Positions 1 through 8,397 of a stretch of 64,000 bases of DNA are shown here, one piece after another; positions within the stretch are counted from its first letter, which is position 1, and the number at the start of each line of letters is the position of its first letter. The stretch is taken from NCBI GenBank assembly GCA_041690495.1, contig JAWLHE010000002.1, positions 248,001-312,000 on the forward strand, given 5' to 3'. The position numbers and the translations under genes are program-made. This DNA comes from DATAAP01 sp041690495 (GTDB lineage Bacteria > Pseudomonadota > Alphaproteobacteria > CACIAM-22H2). The notes under the pieces were generated by a model that saw nothing but the letters and a program-made list of their open reading frames with translations, searched no databases and had not been told where the DNA came from.

Positions 1-204
1 GTGCTCGACCTCTCGGACATGAAGGTCGAGACGCCCGAGACGGTGGCGGCGCGCATCCGCCGCGCGCTGCCGCACGTGCCGGCCGAGCGCATCATCGTGG
101 CGCCGGACTGCGGGCTCAAATACCTGCCGCGCGAGGTCGCGTTCGGCAAGATGAAGGCCATGGTCGACGGCGCGCGGATCGTGCGCAACGAACTCGGCGG
201 CTAG
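1..204 (+). CDS. MetE-like methionine synthase family protein, C-terminal end
   Basis: Only the last 67 codons lie in the window; the gene begins upstream, and the GTG at base 1 is an interior codon rather than an argued start. The tail carries the DCGLKYLPREVAF signature that closes the UROD/MetE-like barrel of cobalamin-independent methionine synthase family proteins. The cysteine in this signature is the usual zinc-thiolate ligand of the family. Short MetE-like proteins of this group are common in alphaproteobacteria and often have no proven substrate, so methionine synthesis is a family-based suggestion. It ends in TAG and has no downstream partner on the same strand. Confidence 0.75.
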   Translation: MLDLSDMKVETPETVAARIRRALPHVPAERIIVAPDCGLKYLPREVAFGKMKAMVDGARIVRNELGG

Positions 205-468
205 AAGCGGCCTGGTTCCGCCGTCCGGAAACGCGGCGAACGATCGCGCCGCCCGCTACGACCTGAAGCTCCGCCCCGATACCTTCGAGGTCATCGAACG
301 CGAGGAAGGCTGAGCTGCGCCGGCGCCGCGAGTACGGCGCTCGCTGCCGAAGGACGGCGATACGGTACAGGCCGACCCGCGAGATCGGCCGCGTGTCTCG
401 GTTCGTGAGGGCCGCGCAGGCGCGGCGGCAAGGCGGCTTTGCTACGGGGTTGGCCGGGGCGGATGCGA

Positions 469-954
469 TCAGGCCGCTTCGCGATGCGGCCACGCTGCGC
501 CGCCCGCGCCGGGGGCCATCGCCTTCAGCGTGCGGAATGCCTGAGCGGTCTCGACCGGCTCGACGATGCCGCTCAGGCGCAGCTCGTGGCCGCTCGCAAG
601 CTTGAGAATGAGAGTGCCCGGACCGGTCGCGCCTGTCAGATCGGCGCGCGCCTCCGACACCGCGGCGTAGGGAAGATACAGCGAAGGCATAAACGAGGAC
701 GCCCTCAGGTGAACATGCGTCGGCGTCATCTCGAGCCGGAACATGCGCCTGTTCAGATAGGCGAGCAATGCGGCGAGAAGAAGCCCGACGATGAAGGCCG
801 CAGGCGCAATGAAGGCGAGCGGCGAAGCAATCAGGCTCGAGAACATCAGCGTCCGCCAGTAGACCGACGCATCGCGTTCGGCCCAGAACTTCACGGTATC
901 GTCGCGCTCGTGCTTTCCGAGCGAGCGGAAGAGTCCATTGGTTTGCGCCGTCAT
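469..954 (-). CDS. small membrane protein with PH-like cytoplasmic tail
   Basis: This 161-residue protein is of unknown function. After a hydrophilic N-terminus of about 45 residues it has two adjacent hydrophobic segments (residues about 46-85) forming a hairpin. A soluble tail of about 75 residues follows, with alternating beta-type sequence (LEMTPTHVHLRASSFMPSLY, then LILKLASGHELRL). That layout resembles bacterial PH-domain membrane proteins. I chose the ATG at 954 over the longer open frame to 1020 because the extra 22 residues are arginine-rich and unlike the rest. The gene is convergent with the MetE-like gene and lies downstream of the FAD monooxygenase on the same strand. No specific role can be assigned. 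Confidence 0.6.
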   Translation of the reverse strand: MTAQTNGLFRSLGKHERDDTVKFWAERDASVYWRTLMFSSLIASPLAFIAPAAFIVGLLLAALLAYLNRRMFRLEMTPTHVHLRASSFMPSLYLPYAAVSEARADLTGATGPGTLILKLASGHELRLSGIVEPVETAQAFRTLKAMAPGAGGAAWPHREAA

Positions 955-1016
955 ATTCGCGCATATGGTGCGGCCAGGCTGGATTTTCAAGCTTCGCCGT
1001 GCGGCGTTTGCGCCGA

Positions 1017-2258
1017 TCACGAGGATGCGCGCAGCGTTTCCTTGTCATAGCCGGCCACGCGCTTGTAGCTGTCCGACAGCGCCGCCAGCTCGTCGCGGCT
1101 GATCACGTCGTGGATGCTCTTGAACGGCTTGTCGCCGGTGCGGAGATAGACCTCGCGCAGGATCGCGTCGGGGGGCGTCTGGCGGCTGGTCAGGACCACG
1201 CGCGCGGTCGCCGCGAGCCGGCGATCCTCGTATCTCTTCAGCGCGGACACCGGGTCGTTTGCCGCAGCGAGCGCGTCGGCGAGTGCGCGCGCGTCGAGAA
1301 TCGCCTGGCCGGCGCCGTTCGAGCCGCGCGGCACCATCGGATGTGCCGCGTCGCCCAGCAATGTCACGCGTTCGAAGCTCCAGCGCGGCAGCGGATCCTG
1401 ATCGACCATCGGGAATTCGAGCACGAACTCCGCCTTACGAATCAGCTCGGGCACGTCGAGCCAGGCGAAATGCCAGTCCGCGAAAGCATCGATGAAGTCC
1501 TCGATCCGTCCGCGCCGGTTCCAGTCGCGCCGCTTGTAGTTGGGCGTCTCGATCTCGGCGACCCAGTTGACGAGCTGCCCGCCCTCCCCATCGATGTTTT
1601 CACGGATCGGATAGATCACCATCTTGCCGTGGCTGAGCCAGCCGACGCGCGTCATGCTGGCGCCGGACAGGAACGGCTCCCAGCGCGTGACGCCGCGCCA
1701 CATGTTGATGCCGGAATAGCGCGGGTCGCCTTCGTCCGGATAGAACTGCTTGCGGATCGGCGAATGGATGCCCTCGCAGCCTACAACCACGTCGCCGCGC
1801 TGCGAGACGAGCTTTTCGCCGGTGCCGGTCCTGCTGAAATGGGCGGTGGCGCTCCCGCCGTCCTGCTCGACCCCGGTGCACTGCCAGCCGAGATGGACCC
1901 GGTCAGTGCCGATGCGCTGACTCGCCGCTTCGAACAGGACCATCTGCAGGTCGCCGCGATGGATCGAGAATTGGGGCCAGTCGTAGCCGGCATTGCGGCC
2001 CAGCGGCTCCCGGTAGATGAGCTGGCCGAACCGGTTGAAGAAGCAGGCCTCGGCCGTCGCTACCGCGACCCGCGCCAGCGCCGGCTCGAGCCCCAGCTCA
2101 GCCAGCTCGCGCGTCGCATGCGGCAGGATGTTGATGCCGACGCCGACCGGCCTGATCTCGGGGGCCGCCTCGTAGACGCGGCAGGGAATCCCGGCGCGAT
2201 GCAGGGTGAGCGCGAGCGTGAGACCGCCGATGCCGCCGCCGACGATGATGACGTCCAT
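1017..2258 (-). CDS. FAD-dependent monooxygenase (salicylate hydroxylase/UbiH-like)
   Basis: This 413-residue protein is a class A flavoprotein monooxygenase that would hydroxylate an aromatic substrate using NAD(P)H and O2. The N-terminus IIVGGGIGGLTLALTLHRAG is the Rossmann GxGxxG FAD site. The mid-protein stretch VVVGCEGIHSPIRKQF is the DG-type motif contacting FAD and NADPH. GDAAHPMVPRGSNGAGQAI near residue 290 is the second FAD motif. Length is normal for the family. The substrate cannot be read from sequence. It stands alone, with a 35-residue membrane peptide gene upstream on the same strand. Confidence 0.88.
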   Translation of the reverse strand: MDVIIVGGGIGGLTLALTLHRAGIPCRVYEAAPEIRPVGVGINILPHATRELAELGLEPALARVAVATAEACFFNRFGQLIYREPLGRNAGYDWPQFSIHRGDLQMVLFEAASQRIGTDRVHLGWQCTGVEQDGGSATAHFSRTGTGEKLVSQRGDVVVGCEGIHSPIRKQFYPDEGDPRYSGINMWRGVTRWEPFLSGASMTRVGWLSHGKMVIYPIRENIDGEGGQLVNWVAEIETPNYKRRDWNRRGRIEDFIDAFADWHFAWLDVPELIRKAEFVLEFPMVDQDPLPRWSFERVTLLGDAAHPMVPRGSNGAGQAILDARALADALAAANDPVSALKRYEDRRLAATARVVLTSRQTPPDAILREVYLRTGDKPFKSIHDVISRDELAALSDSYKRVAGYDKETLRASS

Positions 2259-2429
2259 GAAGGGAGAACGCGCTCCGCGTGAGAGGTGACGGGGCGAATT
2301 GTCATTGTCTGTAAGATGTCTGTCAAAGTCCCGCGGGGCGGAAACGGCGGCGTCCCGGATGGCCCGGAACCCGGACCGGGAAGACGGCCCTGCTGCTTGG
2401 TGTGACGGCAGGCAGCCGCGGGGAACCTG

Positions 2430-2537
2430 TCAGAGGACCAGCGGGATCTGCATGAGGATGATGCCGGCGACCGAGGCGACCGCGACGACGCGCTCGGCAA
2501 GGCTCCAACGTTTCCAGTCTCTCAGAAAATCGCGCAT
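2430..2537 (-). CDS. 35-residue single-pass membrane peptide
   Basis: This very small gene has an ATG at 2537, a good Shine-Dalgarno AGGAG about 8 bases upstream, and a TGA at 2430-2432. The peptide begins MRDFLRDWKRWSLAERVVAV, an amphipathic charged segment, and continues into about 14 hydrophobic residues ending IPLVL. Tiny WKRWS.AER membrane peptides of this shape recur in alphaproteobacteria as far as I recall, but no function is known to me. The ribosome site, the clean amphipathic-then-hydrophobic design and the CRP-like palindrome 49 bp upstream (2586-2601) are the reasons for calling it. Confidence 0.55.
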   Translation of the reverse strand: MRDFLRDWKRWSLAERVVAVASVAGIILMQIPLVL

Positions 2538-2585
2538 GGCCAAATGCTCCTGGCCCTCTGTGTACGCCTGTCGCTGCGGCGGCGC

Positions 2586-2601
2586 TGTGACGTCGATCAC
2601 A
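2586..2601. promoter_or_regulatory. CRP-type palindrome TGTGA-N6-TCACA
   Basis: The sequence TGTGACGTCGATCACA is an exact TGTGA-N6-TCACA palindrome, the core CRP operator of gammaproteobacteria. It lies 49 bp upstream of the small peptide gene at 2537, and downstream of the aldo/keto reductase stop. Two further exact copies occur at 8948 and 41366, and a CRP-like regulator is encoded at 39616-40326. Binding is inferred. Confidence 0.5.
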
Positions 2602-2701
2602 ACGCGCGGTGCCGTATCGCGAGGATTACGGGCGTAGCGGCCGATCTATTCCGTGGCGATTTTGTGGCCTGCCGATGCCGGCCGGCACGCGCGCCGGATG
2701 G

Positions 2702-3679
2702 TCAGAGTCCGACCCGCGCCATCTGGGATTCCGGATATCTCGTGCCGGCGGTGACGCCGCGCGGAAAGGCGAGGTCGAGTGTCGCCAGCGTCTCCGGCGA
2801 CGGCGCCAGGTCGGCCGCGGCGGCGTTCTCTTCGAGCCATTTGCGCTGCTTGGTGCCGGGCAGGGGCACGATGAAGTCGCGCCGGCTGAGCAGCCAGGCC
2901 AGCGCGAGCTGCCCGGGCGTGCAGCGCTCCCTGGCGGCGAGCGGCTTCAGGGTTTCGAGCAGCTTCGCGTTCTTCTGCATGTTCTCCGGCCGGAAGCGCG
3001 GGTGCTCGCGCCGGCGGTCCCCGGTGCCGAGCGTCGTTCCGTCGACCGTCCCGGTCAGAAAGCCGCGGCCGAGCGGGCTGTAGGCGACGAAGCCGATCCC
3101 GAGCTCCGCGCAGGTATCGAGAATTCCGTTCTCGACGTCGCGTGTCCACAGCGAGTACTCGGTCTGCAGGGCGGTGAGGGGATGGACGTTGTGCGCGCGG
3201 CGGATCGTCGCCGAACCGGCCTCCGACAGGCCGATGTGGCGCACCTTGCCCTGCCGGACCAGTTCTCCCATCGCGCCCACCGTGTCCTCGATCGGCACGT
3301 CGGGATCGACCCGGTGGAGGTAATAGAGGTCGATGACATCGACGCCGAGCCGCTTCAGGCTCGCCTCGCAGGCCTGCGGCACGTATTCCGGCCGACCGTT
3401 GACCTTGCGCCCGCCATCGGGCGTCTTGATGTTCCCGAACTTGGTCGCCAGCACCGCCTGTTCGCGCCGGCCTTTCAGCGCGCGGCCGACGAGCATCTCG
3501 TTCGAGCCGTTCTCGCCGTACATGTCGGCGGTGTCGATCAGGGTGACGCCGATATCGAGCGCGCGATGGATGGTGGCGATGGCCTCCGGTTCGCTCGGCT
3601 CGCCGTAGATCGGCGTCATGCTCATGCAGCCAAGGCCGATGGCGGATACGTCCAGCTTTCCGAGCCGGCGGCGCTTCAT
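2702..3679 (-). CDS. aldo/keto reductase
   Basis: This 325-residue NADPH-dependent aldo/keto reductase reduces aldehydes or ketones and has a TIM-barrel fold. The N-terminus LGLGCM-like segment (SAIGLGCMSMTPIYGE), the catalytic Asp-Tyr region LIDTADMYGENGSNEMLVG, the lysine in VLATKFG and the histidine in DLYYLHRVDP form the DYKH tetrad. The Ser/Asn cofactor-binding C-terminal region FIVPLPGTKQRKWLEEN is intact. It resembles the YakC/Tas-like group, but the natural substrate is unknown. It starts at ATG 3679 just upstream of a purine-rich stretch and is divergent from the DMT exporter that follows. Confidence 0.9.
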   Translation of the reverse strand: MKRRRLGKLDVSAIGLGCMSMTPIYGEPSEPEAIATIHRALDIGVTLIDTADMYGENGSNEMLVGRALKGRREQAVLATKFGNIKTPDGGRKVNGRPEYVPQACEASLKRLGVDVIDLYYLHRVDPDVPIEDTVGAMGELVRQGKVRHIGLSEAGSATIRRAHNVHPLTALQTEYSLWTRDVENGILDTCAELGIGFVAYSPLGRGFLTGTVDGTTLGTGDRRREHPRFRPENMQKNAKLLETLKPLAARERCTPGQLALAWLLSRRDFIVPLPGTKQRKWLEENAAAADLAPSPETLATLDLAFPRGVTAGTRYPESQMARVGL

Positions 3680-3789
3680 GATTTTCCTCCCGATCTCTCC
3701 TGCAATTGTCGCATTCGCCTTCGCGATGGTGGTACGTATGATGAAGGTGTCGCAGGGGCGCTGTCTATGGCCGCAAATCGGGGGCGGAA

Positions 3790-4710
3790 CTGTCGCTTGA
3801 ACTTCTGACGTGGATCTGGGCGCCCATCACCGTATTCGCGGCGTTCTCGCAGACCTTGCGCAACGCGGCGCAGCGCCATCTGACCAAGGAACTCGGCACG
3901 CTCGGCGCCACCCTGGTGCGGTTTGTCTATGGCCTGCCGTTTGCGGTGCTGTGGTTCGCAATCCTGGTTCTCGGCTGGAACCAGCCCGTCCCGGCGCCGA
4001 ACGGCGCCTTTCTCGTGTGGGTGACCCTCGGCGCGCTGGGCCAGATCGCAGCGACGGCGCTGCTTCTGCGCGCGATGGAAGAGCGCAACTTCGCCATCGG
4101 CGTCGCCTATTCGAAGACCGAGATCATCCAGGTCGCGCTGTTCTCGATCGTGCTGCTCGGCGATCCGCTGTCGCTGGCCGCGGTGATCGCGATCGTCGTC
4201 GGGACCGTCGGCGTGACCCTGCTGTCGCCCCAGCTCGAGAAGGCCGGCATGTGCGCCTTGGCGACCGGCTGGACGTCGCGCGCGGCGCTGTTCGGCATCG
4301 GCTCGGGCACGTGCTTCGCGATCTCGGCGGTCGGCTATCGCGGCGCCGCGCTCAGCCTCGATACCGGTGCGTTCATCGCCGCCGCCTACGCGCTGGTGTG
4401 GGCGCAGTCGATACAGACCGCTGCGCTCGGCGGCTGGCTGCAGGCGCGCAGACCCGCGACGATCCGCGCCGTCATCCGCGCGTGGCGCTGGTCTCTCGGC
4501 GCCGGGCTCGCCGGCGCGCTCGCATCCATCGCGTGGTTCACGGCCATGACGCTGGAGCCGGCAGCGCATGTGCGTACGCTCGGCCTGGTCGAGGTGCTGT
4601 TCAGCTATGTCGTCTCGCAGCGCATCTTCCGGGAAAGTCTCAGCCGCCTCGAGATCGCCGGGCTCGTTCTGCTGGTCCTCGGCGTCGCCACGATCGCCTG
4701 GGCGGCGTGA
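3790..4710 (+). CDS. DMT/EamA family exporter, non-ATG start
   Basis: This is a ten-helix drug/metabolite transporter of about 300 residues with two EamA repeats, an inner-membrane exporter of unknown substrate. The first conventional start is TTG 3856, but the frame is open back to 3745. The residues between (LLTWIWAPITVFAAFSQTLR) are clearly the first transmembrane helix of the family, so translation must begin earlier. The only initiator-like codons there are CTG 3790 and CTG 3805. CTG 3790 follows a purine stretch GGGGGCGGAA and is my choice. The gene is divergent from the aldo/keto reductase and ends in GCGGCGTGA. Confidence 0.82.
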   Translation: MSLELLTWIWAPITVFAAFSQTLRNAAQRHLTKELGTLGATLVRFVYGLPFAVLWFAILVLGWNQPVPAPNGAFLVWVTLGALGQIAATALLLRAMEERNFAIGVAYSKTEIIQVALFSIVLLGDPLSLAAVIAIVVGTVGVTLLSPQLEKAGMCALATGWTSRAALFGIGSGTCFAISAVGYRGAALSLDTGAFIAAAYALVWAQSIQTAALGGWLQARRPATIRAVIRAWRWSLGAGLAGALASIAWFTAMTLEPAAHVRTLGLVEVLFSYVVSQRIFRESLSRLEIAGLVLLVLGVATIAWAA

Positions 4711-4741
4711 CAGGCGCGTGCACTCCAGCGCCTGTCCAGCG

Positions 4742-5311
4742 TCAGGTCGCCTGGCGACTGGCTGGCGGCACCGGCGCCCGGGCCGGCGCAGCGCTCCCGG
4801 TTGCGACCGCCCGATGCAGGAGCGCCATCGCCGTGAGCGCCACGGCGTTCACGGTGCCGGCAGCGGCCACGATGGCGGGGCTGAAACTCTCCGTGCCGCC
4901 GAGCGCCAGGGAAACGACGAACAGCGATATCTCGTAGGCCGCGAAAGCGGCTCCGAACCCCGCGACATGCCTGGCCGCAGATCCGGCGCGCCCGAGCCGA
5001 TCGATCGCGAACTCCGCGGCGAGCAGGGCGATCAGGCTCGCAGCGCCGATCGCCAGCCCCCAGCCCAGCGAATTCGCATCGACCGGATAATCCAGTAGGC
5101 CATAGCCGACCGTCTGATTGGCGAGCCATGCCGCCGCAACAGTCGCCAGCGCGCGGCGCCGGCTCGTGGTGATCGTCGCGATGGTCGCGATGGCGACCAG
5201 CGGCGCGATGCATGCGAACACGTAGCTGCCCGCCGTACTGGCAAGCACCAGCGCGACGGGCCAATGCGCCGGCATGGGCAGAAGGCGGCTTGCGGGTCGG
5301 GAATTGGTCAT
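4742..5311 (-). CDS. unknown membrane protein of the cobalamin-riboswitch operon
   Basis: The protein has 189 residues, about five hydrophobic helices and no recognisable enzyme motif. A distinctive stretch between helices 2 and 3 reads WLANQTVGYGLLDYPVDANS. It is the third gene after the cobalamin riboswitch, 28 bp downstream of tonB, with its own Shine-Dalgarno AGGAG before the ATG. No BtuC, BtuD or BtuF is encoded nearby, so an inner-membrane role in cobalamin or cobinamide passage is attractive but inferred purely from context. Small integral-membrane B12 proteins such as BtuM or CbtA are known. I cannot align it to either with confidence. Confidence 0.65.
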   Translation of the reverse strand: MTNSRPASRLLPMPAHWPVALVLASTAGSYVFACIAPLVAIATIATITTSRRRALATVAAAWLANQTVGYGLLDYPVDANSLGWGLAIGAASLIALLAAEFAIDRLGRAGSAARHVAGFGAAFAAYEISLFVVSLALGGTESFSPAIVAAAGTVNAVALTAMALLHRAVATGSAAPARAPVPPASRQAT

Positions 5312-5339
5312 CTCGAAAGTCTCCTTGATTCAACTCGGT

Positions 5340-6104
5340 TCAATCGCGTGCGCGCGCATTGCTCACCTGCTGCGGGCCGGGCGAGCTCCGCAGGCGGAAG
5401 ACGACCGGGACTTCGACGGTCAGGGCGCGGTCGGTGCGGAAGCGCCAGCGCTCGACCGCCGCGCGCGCAGCCTCGTCGAGCTGACCATTGCCGCTGCTGC
5501 CCTCGATCCGGACGAGGCGGGGAACGCCGTCCGCCGTGAAACTCACCGCCAGCAGGACGCGGCCTTCGATCCCGCGGCGCCGCGCTCCCGCCGGATAGGC
5601 CGGCGCGACCCGATGCGCGATGCCCCAATCGCCGGAGGCCACCGGCCGGGGCGGATTTCCGTGGCTCGTCGCCGCGCGGTCGACGGAAGCCGTGACCGGT
5701 GCCGGCTCCATAGCCGGCCGTCCCGCCGCCGCATCATGCGGCAGCGGGAGCACGGCCGCTTCCACCGGCGCCGGCGGCTGGCGGCGAACCGCGACGTCCG
5801 GCCGGCGTCCCGGGTGTCGCGCTTGCCTGTCCGCCGGCCGGCGCCCCTCCGGCGCTGTCACCGGGGGTGCGCCGGCATTCGGCTGCACGCGCGGCGGGGG
5901 CGGTTCCGCGGTCGGGGAAATGCCGGTGCCCGTCGTGCGATCCGCCTCGCCGCGAAGCTCCGGCGTCCGGTCCATCATCACCAGCGATACCTCGATCGCC
6001 TGCGGCGTACCTGGCACGTTGCCACCGCTCATGACGGCGATCGCGAGCAGGGCGGCATGGAGCGCGGCGGAGAGCGCGGCGGCGCCGTGGATTGCGTACC
6101 GCAT
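5340..6104 (-). CDS. tonB: TonB family energy transducer
   Basis: This 254-residue protein has the TonB layout. It has an N-terminal signal-anchor helix (residues about 5-25), a long Pro/Arg-rich periplasmic spacer, and a C-terminal TonB domain. The domain shows the signatures VAPAYPAGARRRGIEGRVLL, then SSGNGQLDEAARAAVERWRF. It would couple the inner-membrane proton motive force to the BtuB receptor encoded immediately upstream. Its ATG at 6104 overlaps the btuB stop (ATGA), so the two are translationally coupled. No exbB or exbD lies in the window, so those must come from elsewhere. The spacer is more arginine-rich than the usual Pro-Lys/Pro-Glu repeats. Confidence 0.88.
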   Translation of the reverse strand: MRYAIHGAAALSAALHAALLAIAVMSGGNVPGTPQAIEVSLVMMDRTPELRGEADRTTGTGISPTAEPPPPRVQPNAGAPPVTAPEGRRPADRQARHPGRRPDVAVRRQPPAPVEAAVLPLPHDAAAGRPAMEPAPVTASVDRAATSHGNPPRPVASGDWGIAHRVAPAYPAGARRRGIEGRVLLAVSFTADGVPRLVRIEGSSGNGQLDEAARAAVERWRFRTDRALTVEVPVVFRLRSSPGPQQVSNARARD

Positions 6105-8032
6105 CAGAACGAGGCCCTCACGCCGACATAGGCCGCCCGGCCGGGCGTGGCGAACGAGAACAACTCCTCGTATTGCTCGTTGAGCGCGTTCTCGATGCGG
6201 CCGAACACCTGCAGATGCTCGGTCAGCCGATAGGTGCCCGCGAGCCGGAGCAGCGTGTAGTCGTCGAGGACGACGCGGTGCGAGGGCTGCGGAAACGGGA
6301 AGAACTGCAGGTCGCGCGTCTCGGCGTTCCAGTCGATGCCGAGCGTTGCCGAAGCACGGTCGTCGAGGAACCGGCAGGTCGCCGTGAGGCTGGCAACATG
6401 CCGCGGGCGCCGCACGAGCGCCTCGCCGTCGGCGCTCCTCGTGCTCATATACGTATACGAGCCGGCGACGTCGATCGTGTGCAGCGGCCGGAAGGTGACG
6501 CCGAACTCGATGCCGCGCGTACGCGACTCGCCCGGCACGTTGCGCGCTGTGTTGCCGAATCCCTCGATCAGGTTCTCGATCCGCGTATCGAAATAGGCGA
6601 TATCGGCCACCAGCCGTCCTTCGAGAAAGGACTGCTCGACGCCTGCATCCCATCCTTTCGATTCCTCGGGCACGAGATTGGGATTGCCGATGAAGGTCGA
6701 GGTGAAGCCGAACAGCTCGAAGATCGTCGGCGCCTTGGTCCCTGTGCCATAGCTGGCCCGCAGCTTCGTGCCGGTGTCCAGCACATAGGCCGCCGAGAGC
6801 CGGTAGGTGCCGGCGTCCTCGAACCGGTCGTTCCAGTCGTGACGGCCGGAAGCGGTGATCGTCAGCGCCTCGTCGATCGTGATGCCCTGCTGCGCGAAGA
6901 TGCTCGTCGTCTCCAGCCGGCGGTCGACATCGGCAAAGTCGTTCCGGCTGATGACCCGCTCGTCCTCATGCTCCAGGCCGAGCACCGTCGCATGCTCGGT
7001 GGCGACGGCGCCTTCGGTCGCGTAGAGCAGGTTCGTCTGGTAGTCCAGCTTGCGCCTGATTCCGTCGACGGTTCCGGTCTGCACCTTGTTGTCGCGGAAG
7101 TCGCGCCGTGTATCGGCGATGGATATGCCGGCGACGTGCTGCCATTGCCCGTCCAGCAGGTCGAGCGTGCCCTGCGCACGGCCGATCCGCTGCCGGAACA
7201 ATGCATCGGAGCGGTCGTCGATCGCGATGTTCGGGCTGGTCGTGCCGCTGAAGCCGTCGGTGTCGAGCCTGTCCTGTGTCCAGCGGCCGGTCAGATCCAT
7301 TCGCAGATTGTCGAGCAGTGCAAACCCGAAGCGGCCGCCGACTGTTCGATTGGCGTAACCGTCGCTCTCGTCGAAGCCGCGTTTCCGGCTGGCGATCGAA
7401 ATTCCGTCGCTGCGATAGCCGGTCGCGTAGAGCGAATAGTCGACGAGTCCAGCGCTGCCCGATACGCCGGCATCGGCGCGGACGGTCCGGAACGAACCGG
7501 CCTCGGTGCTCGCGAATCCTGTAGGCTCCCCGGAGCCGCGCCTGGTGATGATGTTGATGACGCCGCCGATCGCGTCGCTGCCGTAGAGCGCGCTTTGCGG
7601 CCCGCGCAGGACCTCGATGCGCTCGATGCCGCTCGCGAGCAGATGGCCGAAATCGAACTCAGAGCCGCCGCCCGGGTCGTTGACCTCCACGCCGTCGATC
7701 AGCACCAGCGTCTGGTTCGCCTCGGCGCCGCGGATGCGCACCTGGGTGGTGGTTCCGACGCCGGCCCCCGAGCGGCTGATCGCAAGTCCCGGCACGATGC
7801 GCAGGACGTCGGCGACGCTCGTGGCTTGGCGTTCGCGGATCTGTTGCTCGGTGATGACGGTAATTGAACTGCCGACCCGCTCGACAGAGGTCGGCAGGCG
7901 CGTTGCGGTCACCACGGTTTCGGGCAGGCGCGGCACGCCGTCCTGCGCGAGGCCTGCGCGACTTGTGATCGAGACGGCAAGCACGGCTAGACCGACGAGG
8001 CGGCGGCTTCGCCGCCGCGGGTTGATATGCAC
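6104..8032 (-). CDS. btuB: TonB-dependent vitamin B12 receptor
   Basis: This 642-residue outer-membrane receptor would import cobalamins. A signal peptide of about 29 residues is followed by a TonB box-like PETVVTATRL. Next come a plug domain (with VLRGPQSALYGSDAIGGVIN at about residues 150-170) and a 22-strand barrel ending in aromatic Phe, GVRASF, as expected for BamA recognition. Length fits BtuB. A cobalamin riboswitch with an exact B12 box lies about 130 bp upstream, which supports the substrate call strongly. It is the first gene of a btuB-tonB-membrane protein operon. Confidence 0.93.
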   Translation of the reverse strand: MHINPRRRSRRLVGLAVLAVSITSRAGLAQDGVPRLPETVVTATRLPTSVERVGSSITVITEQQIRERQATSVADVLRIVPGLAISRSGAGVGTTTQVRIRGAEANQTLVLIDGVEVNDPGGGSEFDFGHLLASGIERIEVLRGPQSALYGSDAIGGVINIITRRGSGEPTGFASTEAGSFRTVRADAGVSGSAGLVDYSLYATGYRSDGISIASRKRGFDESDGYANRTVGGRFGFALLDNLRMDLTGRWTQDRLDTDGFSGTTSPNIAIDDRSDALFRQRIGRAQGTLDLLDGQWQHVAGISIADTRRDFRDNKVQTGTVDGIRRKLDYQTNLLYATEGAVATEHATVLGLEHEDERVISRNDFADVDRRLETTSIFAQQGITIDEALTITASGRHDWNDRFEDAGTYRLSAAYVLDTGTKLRASYGTGTKAPTIFELFGFTSTFIGNPNLVPEESKGWDAGVEQSFLEGRLVADIAYFDTRIENLIEGFGNTARNVPGESRTRGIEFGVTFRPLHTIDVAGSYTYMSTRSADGEALVRRPRHVASLTATCRFLDDRASATLGIDWNAETRDLQFFPFPQPSHRVVLDDYTLLRLAGTYRLTEHLQVFGRIENALNEQYEELFSFATPGRAAYVGVRASF

Positions 8033-8159
8033 TGGTTCCCCCGTTGCACGTTGGAAGCGTCAACGCGAACGAAGGGACGCGACCCGCGCGTCGCCCTGAA
8101 ATACGAGATGATTTCCGCCACTGGTGCACCCCGCCCGTGGAATCCGCATTGACCACAGA

Positions 8160-8345
8160 GCGGCGGCAGGTCTCCTGGCTCGCGGGTCGTCGCCTGCGAC
8201 CGGCCTTCCCGGTTTCCCAGTGGCACGCTTGGATCGCAGGCTTTCCGCCTACAGTTGCGGGGGCAGCGTCGGCATAGGCCCGCTCATGGGCCGCACCGGC
8301 TTCCCTTTTCATCCTCGAAGAATGAGGAACCGTCGCTCGACGTGC
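8160..8345 (-). ncRNA. cobalamin riboswitch
   Basis: Reading the minus strand from about 8345, the conserved elements appear in order: GGGAAGCCGGTGCGG, then GCCCCCGCAACTGT, then GCCACTGGGAAACCGGGAAG. Last is the B12 box AGCCAGGAGACCTGCC at 8165-8180, which matches the consensus exactly. These are the hallmark segments of the adenosylcobalamin riboswitch. It sits in the leader of btuB, with about 130 bp to the ATG at 8032, and would shut the operon down when cobalamin is plentiful. The outer ends are approximate. Confidence 0.93.
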
Positions 8346-8397
8346 CGAGTATAGCTTCCACCTCGGCTTGTCAAACTATCCGCGCCGGTGCGGGCGC

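Noticed and set aside
999..2282. Long open frame on the plus strand (427 codons)
   Set aside because: It is the antisense shadow of the FAD monooxygenase; its translation is Arg/Ala/Pro-rich low-complexity text with no domain.
6092..7867. 591-codon plus-strand frame opposite btuB
   Set aside because: Antisense to btuB; no family motifs and no ribosome site.
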